In this document: one piece after another, positions 1 through 8,857 of the stretch
Layout of the letters: each line of letters starts with the position of its first letter
Position numbering within the stretch: position 1 is the stretch's first letter
NCBI GenBank assembly: GCA_018703155.1
Contig: JABJGS010000024.1
Location: 1 to 49,379 of the forward strand
Origin: Francisellaceae bacterium
Lineage (GTDB): Bacteria > Pseudomonadota > Gammaproteobacteria > UBA6186 > Azoamicaceae
DNA: 49,379 nt
Reading direction: 5' to 3'
The notes under the pieces: generated by a model
The model's database searches: none
What the model was told of the DNA's origin: nothing
What the model saw: the letters and a program-made list of their open reading frames with translations, nothing else
Translations under genes and position numbers: made by a program

Positions 1-290
1 CATCATCACTAAATTTAAATTTCATACCTAAAGAATTAGCTAATTCCACAGCCTTCATTATTGTGCCAGGGTTAGTACATTGGGTGAGATTAAAGCCTAC
101 CTTGTCAGAACAAGACTGACTCAAGAATACTGTTAATCGTTAATCTCTAAGGTTGTTGGAGATACTGCAAATCACTTACCATCTTCTGTTAATACTTGCC
201 TTAGGGTTCTATGACTCTCTATAGCATCTTTCTTCTCAGAATAAATCTTTGTTGAAAATTTAACCTCGCTGCCATCATTTTGGGATTACT
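1..290 (-). pseudogene. Decayed coding remnants at the left edge
   Basis: Read on the minus strand this stretch gives protein-like segments broken by stops and frame changes. One, at about 1-115, contains CTNPGTIMKAVELANSLG and runs off the window edge. Another, at about 185-285, contains FSTKIYSEKKDAIESHR and ends in a stop. Neither has an intact reading frame of useful length. The alternation of a beta-like segment with a Cys-containing helical segment recalls the repeat module of the large protein at 3872-6952, so they may be debris of a paralogue. The frames are seen directly; the relationship is inferred by eye and is weak. Confidence 0.35.
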
Positions 291-323
291 GACCACTTAT
301 TATTTCATCAGCTCTATTTTTGC

Positions 324-551
324 TTGATGATGGCACTTCAACCTGTGCTTGTCCCAAAAGCTTGCAAAGGCATAGCTGAAAATACAATTTTCAACTATGC
401 AGGTCCAGGATTACCAACACTTCAAATCCCAACCTTGAGTGATGATATTGATTTTTTATACATACCTGCACTGCAAACTGAAGCACAGGACATAGCAAGC
501 AGCTCTATGAACCCAATGTTTACAGCTATCCATAGTGCGGCTCCAACATAA
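324..551 (+). pseudogene. Truncated paralogue fragment of the 1026-residue repeat protein
   Basis: This 75-codon frame matches residues about 280-350 of the large protein encoded at 3872-6952. Both share CKGI(A/I)ENTIFN, a Pro-rich stretch (LPTLQIPTL against LPAPQSPTF), then IAS-S-SMNPMF-A-H. The fragment stops where the large protein continues into its first long helical segment, and nothing upstream resembles the large protein's N terminus. There is no convincing ribosome-binding site. It is best read as a leftover of a diverged second copy rather than a working gene. The similarity is at protein level; nucleotide identity is only moderate, so the duplication is not recent. Confidence 0.6.
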
Positions 552-669
552 TGGTAATTTCCAAATGAAGGCTTCACCTAAACATATTTAGCTATTGATA
601 TTTAGGCTAGTAAAATGAATAGAAAAACTCCTGTTTTTAAAAAGCAGAGTTCATGGTAAGTTTTAAAAA

Positions 670-1797
670 CTAGGATTTGATTAAATGAATGCCACTTGCA
701 TCCACCAAACGATAGCTTGTGCTACGCCCACCCCCAGGATTTTTGATAAAAATACCTCTATTTTTCAACTCTGTAATATCTCTCAATGATGTATCATTCG
801 AACATTTGCTCATTTTTGAATATTTAGATGTATTCATATGACCTATGAAATTATCTTCAAGCATTCGATTGATAATGCACCTCTGCCGTTCATTAACAGG
901 ACTTTTGTTTATGGCGACCCAAAGCTGTGACTTAAACATAACGTTATCAAGAGTAGTTTCTGCACTAGAAATAGCTCTTCCAAGACAGCCCAAAAACCAC
1001 AACAAAAACTCTGTAATATTTAGTGTACCGCGCTGTTGCCTCTCAAGCTGGCTGTAATATTCCTTACGGTCAGACTCAACTTGCGAAGATAGGCTATAAA
1101 ATCTCTCTGTTGTACCATCAGCTCTTGCAAGAGCCATATCTCCAATTGCACGAGCAATACGTCCATTGCCATCCTCAAACGGATGAACTGTCACGAACCA
1201 TAAATGCGCTATTCCAGCTTTGATAACTGGATCTGTATCACAGCCATTAGCGAACCATTGAAGGAAAATCTTCATCTCTTTTTCTAATAATTTATAATCG
1301 GGAGCCTCAAAGTGAATTGTTTCTCCACCTATATGTCCAGATACAACTTGCATTGCACCTGCTTCTTTTGTGCGCCAACCACCAACTGTAATACGGTGCA
1401 TGCCACTACGCCCAGTTGGAAACAAAGCTGCATGCCAATCAAAGAGTCTACTTTTAGTCAAAGGCTTAGAGAAGCTTTGGGTGGCATCCAGCATCATTTC
1501 AACAATACCATCAACATCGCGACTAGCAGGTATCAGGCCCGCAATATCAAGACCAAGCCGACCTGCAATAGATGATCGTACTTCGTCTGGATTTAAATCT
1601 TCACCTTCAATAGCTGATGATTTTACAACATCATTGGTTAACATAAGTAAGCTTGCCTCGCTCCTCAACTCAAACCCAAGGCCCTCCATTCGGCCAAGCA
1701 AGTGCCCCTGACTATAACGTATATCAGCTAGCTTAGAAGAAAGAGCTTCAACATCCCAAGTAAAGTTTGGCCAAGCCTTATATTCATAAATCCTCAT
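670..1797 (-). CDS. Fic-family protein (probable AMP-transferase) with C-terminal winged helix
   Basis: Fic proteins usually transfer AMP from ATP to hydroxyl side chains of target proteins. The catalytic motif HPFEDGNGRIAR is intact, with His205 counted from the ATG at 1797. An N-terminal SSAIEGE stretch (residues 60-66) fits the inhibitory (S/T)xxxE(G/N) motif, so this is probably a class II, self-inhibited enzyme. The N terminus (Tyr-Lys-x-Trp-Pro-x-Phe) resembles the DUF4172 domain that precedes Fic in many bacterial proteins. The last 90 residues look like a winged helix-turn-helix, suggesting DNA binding. I prefer ATG 1797 because a GGTG sits six bases upstream; a GTG at 1806 is the alternative. 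It is divergent from the ATPase at 2014, with inverted repeats between them. Confidence 0.9.
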   Translation of the reverse strand: MRIYEYKAWPNFTWDVEALSSKLADIRYSQGHLLGRMEGLGFELRSEASLLMLTNDVVKSSAIEGEDLNPDEVRSSIAGRLGLDIAGLIPASRDVDGIVEMMLDATQSFSKPLTKSRLFDWHAALFPTGRSGMHRITVGGWRTKEAGAMQVVSGHIGGETIHFEAPDYKLLEKEMKIFLQWFANGCDTDPVIKAGIAHLWFVTVHPFEDGNGRIARAIGDMALARADGTTERFYSLSSQVESDRKEYYSQLERQQRGTLNITEFLLWFLGCLGRAISSAETTLDNVMFKSQLWVAINKSPVNERQRCIINRMLEDNFIGHMNTSKYSKMSKCSNDTSLRDITELKNRGIFIKNPGGGRSTSYRLVDASGIHLIKS

Positions 1798-1800
1798 ATT

Positions 1801-1899
1801 AATCACCGCATTATTTAAGGTTATTATAATAATTAATCACCATACAACCAATATTATTTGCCGCATAATATGCGGTGAATACTGTATGTATTCACCGCA
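1801..1899. promoter_or_regulatory. Inverted-repeat cluster upstream of the Fic gene, candidate operator
   Basis: The octamer TCACCGCA occurs at 1803-1810 and 1892-1899, and inverted (TGCGGTGA) at 1871-1878. The last two form a perfect 12-bp inverted repeat, TGCGGTGAATAC (1871-1882) and its complement (1888-1899), with a 5-base spacer. Overlapping its left arm is a second palindrome, CCGCATA-A-TATGCGG (1861-1875). The single copy at 1803 abuts the Fic start codon. Such symmetry in an otherwise AT-rich gap suggests protein binding, perhaps by the winged helix of the Fic protein itself. A hairpin acting at RNA level is possible but there is no T-run. Confidence 0.55.
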
Positions 1900-2013
1900 A
1901 GATAGCTTTTTCGTCTTTTATACCTATCTTCATAGCATCCAGGTGCTCAGCAAATCCTTTATCTTCCTGCTTGATTTCGACTATTCTAGTCTAGGCACTA
2001 TTTTGGACGAATA

Positions 2014-3222
2014 ATGAAGAGAGTATACACACCTATAATAATTGAGCATATTAGAAATGACTCACAGATGTTATTTTTAGCTGGACCTAGACAGGTAGGT
2101 AAAACTACGGTCTCCATAACATTAGAGTTAAGGGACTATGAGAGCATCTATCTAAATTGGGACGACAATAAGGATAAAGAACTAATCTTAAGAGGATCTG
2201 CTTCTATAATTGATCATATAAATTTAGATAAAGCTAGAACAAATAAACCTATTCTCATTTTTGATGAATTACATAAACATAAAGATTGGAAGAATTTTTT
2301 AAAAAGTTTTTATGATAAGCATAAAGAACAATTACATATTATTGTCACTGGTAGCGCTAAGCTAGATATATATAGAAAAGGCTCTGATAGCTTGATGGGA
2401 CGATATTTCCTATACAGGATCCATCCACTCTCTATTGCAGAATTAACTACAAGTGATTTTATTCGTACTGAAGAAATTAAAATGCAATCTAATGTTGATG
2501 ATTCTTCACTAGACAATCTATTAATTTTTGGTGGTTACCCAGAACCATTCTTAAAAGCAGATGATAAATTTAAAAACAAATGGCAGGGGCTCAAAAAAAA
2601 TCAATTATTTAGAGAAGATATACTTGAACTAACAAAAATTAATGAAATTGTACTATTAGAACAACTTGCCTTTCAGTTAAAACACTTTGTAGGAAACCTT
2701 GTTAATAAAGATGAACTCAGTAAACGTTTGCAAGTGGCAGCAACAACAATTAAGCATTGGATGTCTATCCTTGAACTAAGCTATTACTGTTTTTATATTT
2801 CTCCATGGTCAAAAAATATATCTCGCAGTATTCTAAAAACACCTAAAGTTTATTTGTGGGACTGGAGCGAGGTTGAAGATACAGAGCAAAAATTAGAAAA
2901 TCTCATGGCTTCTCATCTATTAAAAGCTACACATTACTGGACAGACTGTGGTTATGGTAAATATGAGTTGTTTTTTTTAAGAAATAAAGATAAACAAGAA
3001 GTTGATTTTTTAGTCACCAAAAATATGGAGCCTTGGTTTTTAGTTGAAGTTAAAACATCAGACCAAAAATTAAATAAAAACTTACTGAAATTTCAAAAAG
3101 AAAGCGGCGCCAAACATGCTTTTCAGGTAGTTAAGAACATGGAGCAAGTTGATATAAATTGCTTTAATTTTGACAAGCCAGTGGTTGTACCCATGAGTAC
3201 TTTTTTGTCCCAACTTATTTAG
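2014..3222 (+). CDS. AAA+ ATPase with C-terminal DUF4143 nuclease-like domain
   Basis: The product has 402 residues. Walker A is GPRQVGKTT (residues 24-32) and Walker B is ILIFDELHK (about 80-88), followed by VTGSAKLD and GR-F-Y-IHPLS, the sensor region typical of the DUF4143-associated ATPases annotated as ATP-binding proteins. The C-terminal part has EVDFLV then EVKTSD, the pattern of a PD-(D/E)XK-like fold. No cellular role is firmly established for the family; its members are often strain-variable. The start is supported by GGACGA seven bases before the ATG. It is divergent from the Fic gene and stands alone, with over 600 bp of non-coding DNA after it. Confidence 0.88.
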   Translation: MKRVYTPIIIEHIRNDSQMLFLAGPRQVGKTTVSITLELRDYESIYLNWDDNKDKELILRGSASIIDHINLDKARTNKPILIFDELHKHKDWKNFLKSFYDKHKEQLHIIVTGSAKLDIYRKGSDSLMGRYFLYRIHPLSIAELTTSDFIRTEEIKMQSNVDDSSLDNLLIFGGYPEPFLKADDKFKNKWQGLKKNQLFREDILELTKINEIVLLEQLAFQLKHFVGNLVNKDELSKRLQVAATTIKHWMSILELSYYCFYISPWSKNISRSILKTPKVYLWDWSEVEDTEQKLENLMASHLLKATHYWTDCGYGKYELFFLRNKDKQEVDFLVTKNMEPWFLVEVKTSDQKLNKNLLKFQKESGAKHAFQVVKNMEQVDINCFNFDKPVVVPMSTFLSQLI

Positions 3223-3871
3223 TTATTTTACAACTTAGATTTAGATTAATAAATTTACTAGCCTGCCCAACCTACTTCAATTTGGACATAACTTAAGTTT
3301 TAGGTTCGGAGCTTATTTATTTCTCTATAAACTTAATAATTATTTTAGCATGCATAAGTTTTTCTTTTAATTGAGATATATCATCCTTGCTAAAGCTATA
3401 TAATTCAGACAAATAATATCGTAACTATTAGTTTGTTTTTTTTTTGATATAACAATGCTCGCTGGTTAGATACAACCAACTATAAACACTATAATTCATC
3501 TAACTATAAAGATATTGTGATCCGTTGCTTAGTGATTGTTTAAGCAATCTAGAAAGTTTTCCCTTCATGTTTACCTTTAAGAATTTCAAGTCATACTCCT
3601 TCTTCATAAGAAGTTACCTGGCATTTTATATGGAATCTAAAATATTTCACTGTCGTTCATGCATCATAGTTTAAAAAAAAATTAATTTATATGGACCTCC
3701 TCTTTATTTTAGACCTTTATTATGCAGGTGAAAGCTCCTATGTCTTGATTTAACAACATTATAAAAATAACCATTATCTTAATATTGATGGAGAAAAAAA
3801 ATAATAGGTTGTAGATACAATTATGAGCGTAATAACACTGTCAATAGCTAGCTTATCCTTGGGAAATATAA
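3223..3871. other. Long intergenic region with a possible coding remnant
   Basis: No intact gene is visible in these 649 bases. On the minus strand, 3317-3420 reads as about 34 residues ending in KEKLMHAKIIIKFIEK and a stop, without a start. A run of ten T on the plus strand (about 3434-3444) lies just upstream of it, so it may be the 3' relic of a frameshifted gene. The right part must carry the promoter of the gene at 3872. An 11-mer AATAGGTTGTA (3803-3813) recurs at 41063-41073 upstream of the other large effector-like gene. Confidence 0.4.
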
Positions 3872-6800
3872 ATGCCCAAACATAAGCTAAATATTGCAAT
3901 ACCATTACCAGCTGATCACCCATTGTGTGAAGCACATAGAGCATTTGGAGCTGCTGTAGACAGCTCTCACATAGACTTGGTTGCGCCTAAAGAATATGCC
4001 ATTGACTTGCTTGATATTGATATTGATATTGATTTTCCTGATTTAATTTCTGTTGAAGTTGGCTTAGTAGGATTACAGCCTATTATAAATAAAATAATCC
4101 AGGAAGAACTTGCTAGACACCCATTAACGGATCCTGTTAATTTTAGTATACCAACCTCAACCCAAACGTCTGTTCAGGCCACATCTGTAAATGCACAACA
4201 AATACAAGAATTACGCAAAGCAATTATGCAACGTATCGATAATGAAGTTAGTAATTGTACCGCATCATCACCGGCAAATGTAAGTGTCACATTAGCTACA
4301 GCAAAAGCTAATAGTGGAATGGGTAGAATTTTTGGTGATAAACATAAAGCCATTACTCCTAAGGATGTTGGCTCAGTGGCCTCTCTTGTCAGCGCCAAAA
4401 GTAATCCTGCGGATACTCATTTAACTACCGTTGAGCTGCGCTCAGAAGGACAAGCTCTTTCTGTTGCTAATACACAGCCTCATACTATACCTGATGAAAT
4501 AAGTATGGAAACTCTAAAAGGAATGTTAGGGGATAACTATAATGTTGCCATCACAGGTAAAAAAGATGATGGTGGCGGACCAGGTGATCAAACCATCCAT
4601 ATAACGACAAAAGTCCCACCAGTAAAATCCGTTGGCACTATGAATATAGTTAACAAAGATGGTGTCAATAGCCTTGTTATTACTGCTGGTGACTTTGGCA
4701 TGGATTATTGTAAAGGAATAATTGAAAATACAATTTTTAATTCTAAGTCACCAGAGTTACCAGCGCCTCAAAGTCCAACATTTACTGATAGTATTGATGC
4801 GATAGTTGTACCCACAATACCTGAGCAAGAAGGTACTAAAGCACAAGTCATAGCTAGCGGATCTATGAATCCAATGTTCAAAGCTGCTCATGCTGACCCA
4901 ACAGCCACTAAAATTTATGATGAGCATAAAGCTAAATTTGAAGCTTTATATGCCGCAATGGAATCTAGATACACAGATAAATGTGACACAATTCAAACCC
5001 AGTATAAATCTGACTGCACAGCAGCTCTAATTGGGCATTTAACTAGTGGGGACAATGAAAAGTTTACTATCGATAATGGTGAGCTAAAGTTTGATGGTAA
5101 AACTATTGGAGCCATTGCATTAGATGTATCTAATGATCCTGCCTTTACTATAACTCCAAATGCAGAGTCTGCAGCAATATGTACTCAGTTTCGTAATACC
5201 GCCAGCAAAATGGATCCTCTTACCTATGATAAAATAAAACCACCAACGAAGCCTGATTTACCTGAATTCACACAACCAGCACCTGCATTTCCATTAGGGC
5301 AACACGGTGATCCGATGGAGTTTATGGCTAAATTATGTGAGGCTTATAGCCAAAAATACGATGGTGATGGTCAAGCTTCAGAGTTTAGAATCAAAATAGA
5401 TGATAAAGGATATCATCTAATGGAAAATGGTGTTTTTGTTAGTGATATTACCTTTGGTATGAAAGCCAGCGCTGCTGATGGTACCAAGCAACCACATTTT
5501 TATCTCTCTAATCCAAGAATTCTCACTGAAGATATGCAAGCTCTAAGTACAGAGTTTGGGCAACATATAGCTAATAATGATACTCTAAAACGATTATTAG
5601 CTCCTAAAGAGACCATAGCAACCCCCAAAGTTGCAAGTATCAGTATTGATATTGGTGAACATCCAAAGCTAAGTGTCCCAGATGCACCACAGATAAGTGA
5701 TGAGTTACGTACTAATGCTGATTATGTCTCGAGCCATGATGCAGCTTTTGCTAGCCACCTTGGTGCTTGTGAGCAATCCCATAAAGAACAAATACAAAAT
5801 AGCATTCATGCACAATTATTGAAGGCTGTCGAAGGTGCTATTCCCAGTGGTAAAGGCTCTTTCGATATAGTTGATGGCGCGCTAATGCTAAACCGCAGCG
5901 GCCATGATCCAGAGAAGATTGGTAGTATTGATACTGTTCTTGATGGCGGCAAATGGAAAGTAAACATCGAGCCAGAGCCAAATAAAGCAAATCTTTGTAG
6001 AGTATTTAATTTAAAAGCCAATGAAATGCAATTTAAGCCCCCAGAGATAACCTTACCAAAATTTAAGCCTCCAGCACCTCCAAAATCTCCAACTGTTGAA
6101 GTGGAAATGGGGGGCTCTTCTCCTGCTCCTAACCCTGATCAGGATGAGTTTAATCTACAAGCAGGCAATACTATGACCTTCGCCAGAGCTCGAGCGGGAC
6201 GCTTATCACAAAAAGCTGACACTGCAAAAATAGTTGCGCTAAAATCCGAAGGGCTTTTAAAAGCTGATGACTGGAGTAAAGTCTCTGAATCTTTTGTTGA
6301 ACATATGAATGGTTTAAAGGATAAAGAAGCTGCTTATGCAAAACAAAATGCTTCTCCTGACTATATTAAAGCTTACCAGGAAGAAGGCAAAAACTTCTAT
6401 CAAGGTATGAATATTGAAATGGTCTCTGGCTCACATATTCGTATTACTGGTACTGATATCGCTGAAGGTGATAAGCCCTATAGTATTGATATTCATCATA
6501 ACCCCTCTACCGGTGTTGTGATCACAAGAATGGACAGTCCTCCTACAGATAAGCAGCTACTCTGTAATGTTGAGTTTATGAAACAAGCTGCACTCAAAAC
6601 TAATAACAAAAATGTTACCATTACAGAGTATGGTGAATTTGATGATATAAAACGCACAATTGGGATGATTAATTCTCAAGGTTTAGTAGCAGAAGTTACC
6701 CCAATGATTGAAGAAGCTATAAAAAAACATATTAAAGCAGAAATGGAAGCTGATGGTAAAAATCCACGTTATGCAGAAATAAAAGAAGAATTTGCTAATT

Positions 6801-6952
6801 TCATGGCCTCAAGATTTGCTGGTATTGATCCTGCAACTAAGCCACCACCACCTCCTCCTAAACCCCCTGCAGACAAACCAGCTACAGACAAGCCACCAAC
6901 AGATAAACCACCAGAATCAACTCCTAAAGTTTCTGGGCATAAAAACAGATAA
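3872..6952 (+). CDS. Large modular repeat protein of unknown function, effector candidate
   Basis: I do not recognise this 1026-residue protein. It has no signal peptide or membrane segment. By eye it contains five diverged copies of a 55-75 residue module at about residues 239-300, 395-470, 503-570, 661-740 and 853-920. The module starts with a beta-like segment (x-F-x-I-x-x-G), continues through IG-x-I and F-x-I-x-P, and in four copies ends in a helix with a conserved Cys (for example AAICTQF, ANLCRVF, QLLCNVEF). Modules 0, 1 and 3 are followed by Pro-rich linkers (KPPTKPDLPEF, FKPPAPPKSP); helical segments precede modules 1-4. The C terminus is a PPPPPPKPP and DKP-repeat tail ending in KNR. 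GGGAAA before ATG 3872 supports the start. A secreted, host-directed role is inferred only from context and composition. Confidence 0.85.
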   Translation: MPKHKLNIAIPLPADHPLCEAHRAFGAAVDSSHIDLVAPKEYAIDLLDIDIDIDFPDLISVEVGLVGLQPIINKIIQEELARHPLTDPVNFSIPTSTQTSVQATSVNAQQIQELRKAIMQRIDNEVSNCTASSPANVSVTLATAKANSGMGRIFGDKHKAITPKDVGSVASLVSAKSNPADTHLTTVELRSEGQALSVANTQPHTIPDEISMETLKGMLGDNYNVAITGKKDDGGGPGDQTIHITTKVPPVKSVGTMNIVNKDGVNSLVITAGDFGMDYCKGIIENTIFNSKSPELPAPQSPTFTDSIDAIVVPTIPEQEGTKAQVIASGSMNPMFKAAHADPTATKIYDEHKAKFEALYAAMESRYTDKCDTIQTQYKSDCTAALIGHLTSGDNEKFTIDNGELKFDGKTIGAIALDVSNDPAFTITPNAESAAICTQFRNTASKMDPLTYDKIKPPTKPDLPEFTQPAPAFPLGQHGDPMEFMAKLCEAYSQKYDGDGQASEFRIKIDDKGYHLMENGVFVSDITFGMKASAADGTKQPHFYLSNPRILTEDMQALSTEFGQHIANNDTLKRLLAPKETIATPKVASISIDIGEHPKLSVPDAPQISDELRTNADYVSSHDAAFASHLGACEQSHKEQIQNSIHAQLLKAVEGAIPSGKGSFDIVDGALMLNRSGHDPEKIGSIDTVLDGGKWKVNIEPEPNKANLCRVFNLKANEMQFKPPEITLPKFKPPAPPKSPTVEVEMGGSSPAPNPDQDEFNLQAGNTMTFARARAGRLSQKADTAKIVALKSEGLLKADDWSKVSESFVEHMNGLKDKEAAYAKQNASPDYIKAYQEEGKNFYQGMNIEMVSGSHIRITGTDIAEGDKPYSIDIHHNPSTGVVITRMDSPPTDKQLLCNVEFMKQAALKTNNKNVTITEYGEFDDIKRTIGMINSQGLVAEVTPMIEEAIKKHIKAEMEADGKNPRYAEIKEEFANFMASRFAGIDPATKPPPPPPKPPADKPATDKPPTDKPPESTPKVSGHKNR

Positions 6953-6994
6953 AGATGTTATTGTATGGGATTTTGTTTAACACCAACCCCACTA

Positions 6995-8479
6995 TTAACT
7001 AAGCTCAAACTGCATATAGTTTTGTGGTGCCTGATTCCATCTTGCGGTAACTGTTTTAATTTTGGTATTAAAACGAATACCTTCTGGACCATGCATAGCC
7101 ATGTCACCAAAACATGACATCTTCCATCCACCAAAACTATGAAATGCCATTGGTACCGGAATAGGCACATTAACGCCAACCATTCCAACTTTGATATGAG
7201 TGCTAAATTCTCTAGCAACATGACCATCCTGCGTATAAATAGAAACACCATTGCCATATTTATGCTCATTGATTAACTGCATAGCAGCTTCTATATCTTG
7301 CACTCTGAGGACACATAATACTGGGCCAAAAATTTCTTCTTGGTAAATCTGCATATCCGTATCTACATGATCAAATAATGTTGGCCCTACAAAAAAACCT
7401 TCCAATTTTTGTGCAATATCACGACCATCGACTACTAATGTTGCTCCTTGCTCAAGACCATTACCAATCATTTCAATTATTCTGGTTTGTTGTTCAGAGG
7501 TGATCACAGGTCCAAGATCTGTATCTGGATCTGTACCTTTGCCAACTTTTAGAGCTATAATTTTGCTTTTTAGTTTTGCAACTATTGCATCTGCTACCTC
7601 ATCACCAATAGCTACCACAACCGAAATTGCCATACATCGTTGACCTGCACTACCAAATGCAGCGCCAATAATACCTTCACAGGCTCTATCAATATCAGCA
7701 TCTTTGCATACCACCAAATGGTTCTTTGCACCACCAAGTGCTTGGACCCTTTTACCAAATTTGGCTGCTTGCTCATAAATATACTTGGCTATATTAGTTG
7801 AACCAACAAAACTAACAGCGTCAATATCTGGGTGCTGTAAAATAGCATTCACGGCATCATGTCCGCCTTGAACAACATTGAATACACCATCTGGCAAGCC
7901 CGCCTGCTTTAATAAGTTAGCCATGAACAGTGAAACGCTAGGTGCACGCTCGGATGGCTTAAGAATAAAAACATTACCACAGGCAAGTGCTATTGGGATC
8001 ATCCATAGTGGCACCATCAAGGGAAAATTAAACGGTGTTATACCTGCACAAACACCTAAAGGTTGGCGCACAGAATAACTATCAACGTCCGTAGCAACTT
8101 GCTGACTATATTCACCTTTAAGTAATTGTGGTGCACCAAGAGCAAATTCAACTATCTCCATACCTCGGGCTAACTCACCTTTAGCATCTGCTATGGTTTT
8201 ACCATGCTCTGTACTTACGGCCAGGGCCAAAGCATCAGCATTATCTTCTAATAATGTAAGGAATTTGCGCAAAATTCGTGAACGCTTTAATGGTGAGCAT
8301 CGTCCCCAATCAGCTTGTACGCTAAGTGCACTAGTTACTGCATGAGCGACTTCGTCACTACCAGCAAGTGCAACTTTAGCTGTATTTTTACCAGTAGCAG
8401 GATTATACACATCATAGTAACCAGAATTGCTACCAGCATATTCCTTGCCATCAATAAAATGTTGTATAACCTTATCCAT
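6995..8479 (-). CDS. iolA: Methylmalonate-semialdehyde dehydrogenase (CoA-acylating)
   Basis: This enzyme converts malonate or methylmalonate semialdehyde, CoA and NAD+ to acetyl- or propionyl-CoA, as the last step of myo-inositol catabolism or in valine breakdown. The 494-residue length is normal. The catalytic Cys282 lies in GQRCMA, the NAD-binding FVGSTNIAKYI is present, and the C-terminal PIPVPMAFHSFGGWK-SCFGD segment is typical of the MmsA/IolA family rather than of general aldehyde dehydrogenases. I chose ATG 8479 because AAGGA ends seven bases before it; an in-frame TTG at 8485 is less likely. The kinase-aldolase fusion of the same pathway lies upstream on the same strand, 378 bp away. 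mmsA would be an equally valid symbol. Confidence 0.92.
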   Translation of the reverse strand: MDKVIQHFIDGKEYAGSNSGYYDVYNPATGKNTAKVALAGSDEVAHAVTSALSVQADWGRCSPLKRSRILRKFLTLLEDNADALALAVSTEHGKTIADAKGELARGMEIVEFALGAPQLLKGEYSQQVATDVDSYSVRQPLGVCAGITPFNFPLMVPLWMIPIALACGNVFILKPSERAPSVSLFMANLLKQAGLPDGVFNVVQGGHDAVNAILQHPDIDAVSFVGSTNIAKYIYEQAAKFGKRVQALGGAKNHLVVCKDADIDRACEGIIGAAFGSAGQRCMAISVVVAIGDEVADAIVAKLKSKIIALKVGKGTDPDTDLGPVITSEQQTRIIEMIGNGLEQGATLVVDGRDIAQKLEGFFVGPTLFDHVDTDMQIYQEEIFGPVLCVLRVQDIEAAMQLINEHKYGNGVSIYTQDGHVAREFSTHIKVGMVGVNVPIPVPMAFHSFGGWKMSCFGDMAMHGPEGIRFNTKIKTVTARWNQAPQNYMQFELS

Positions 8480-8857
8480 TACCAAATCCTTATTTAAATT
8501 TATATCTTTCCTAATACACTATACCGAAGCTTTAGCTCATATGAAAACCATTGATTGTAAAGTTAATTTCATAATTGACCAATAAGGATGAAAACTTTCA
8601 TATTCAATATTAACCTTATAAAATGAAAACTTAACATGAAGATTTACATTTTAATTAATTTTATAGTTCTATATTGAAAAACCACATTAACGTAGTGAAA
8701 ACTCAAACCCAGATTGCTTGGCTATTAAAAATTTTCTTTAACTATTACACTTACTTTAAAAACATATCACCCAAGGATTTAGCTGAGACCAAGCAGCAGT
8801 TATGAAATTAACTTCCTTGGGTTTAGTCGTACTACAGTACTTTTAAAAAATAATTAC
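8480..8857. other. Intergenic region between iolA and the iolC fusion
   Basis: No gene is apparent. ACCCAAGGA (8769-8777) and TCCTTGGGT (8814-8822) form a 9-bp stem with a 36-base loop just downstream of the iolC stop. There is no T-run, so a terminator call would be weak. The part next to iolA holds its AAGGA ribosome-binding site and presumably a promoter, which I cannot assign with confidence. Confidence 0.4.

Noticed and set aside
670-3222. Fic gene and ATPase as a toxin-antitoxin pair
   Set aside because: They are divergent, each is large, and Fic carries its own inhibitory motif; no small antitoxin frame is present.
3778-3786. CTTAATATT upstream of the modular protein, like half of a PmrA box of Legionella/Coxiella effector genes
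   Set aside because: PmrA boxes are direct repeats of this element; only one copy is present and none stands before the other candidate effectors.
4014-4037. Short GATATT repeat in the modular gene as a phase-variation tract
   Set aside because: The unit is six bases, so slippage keeps frame, and only about four copies exist.
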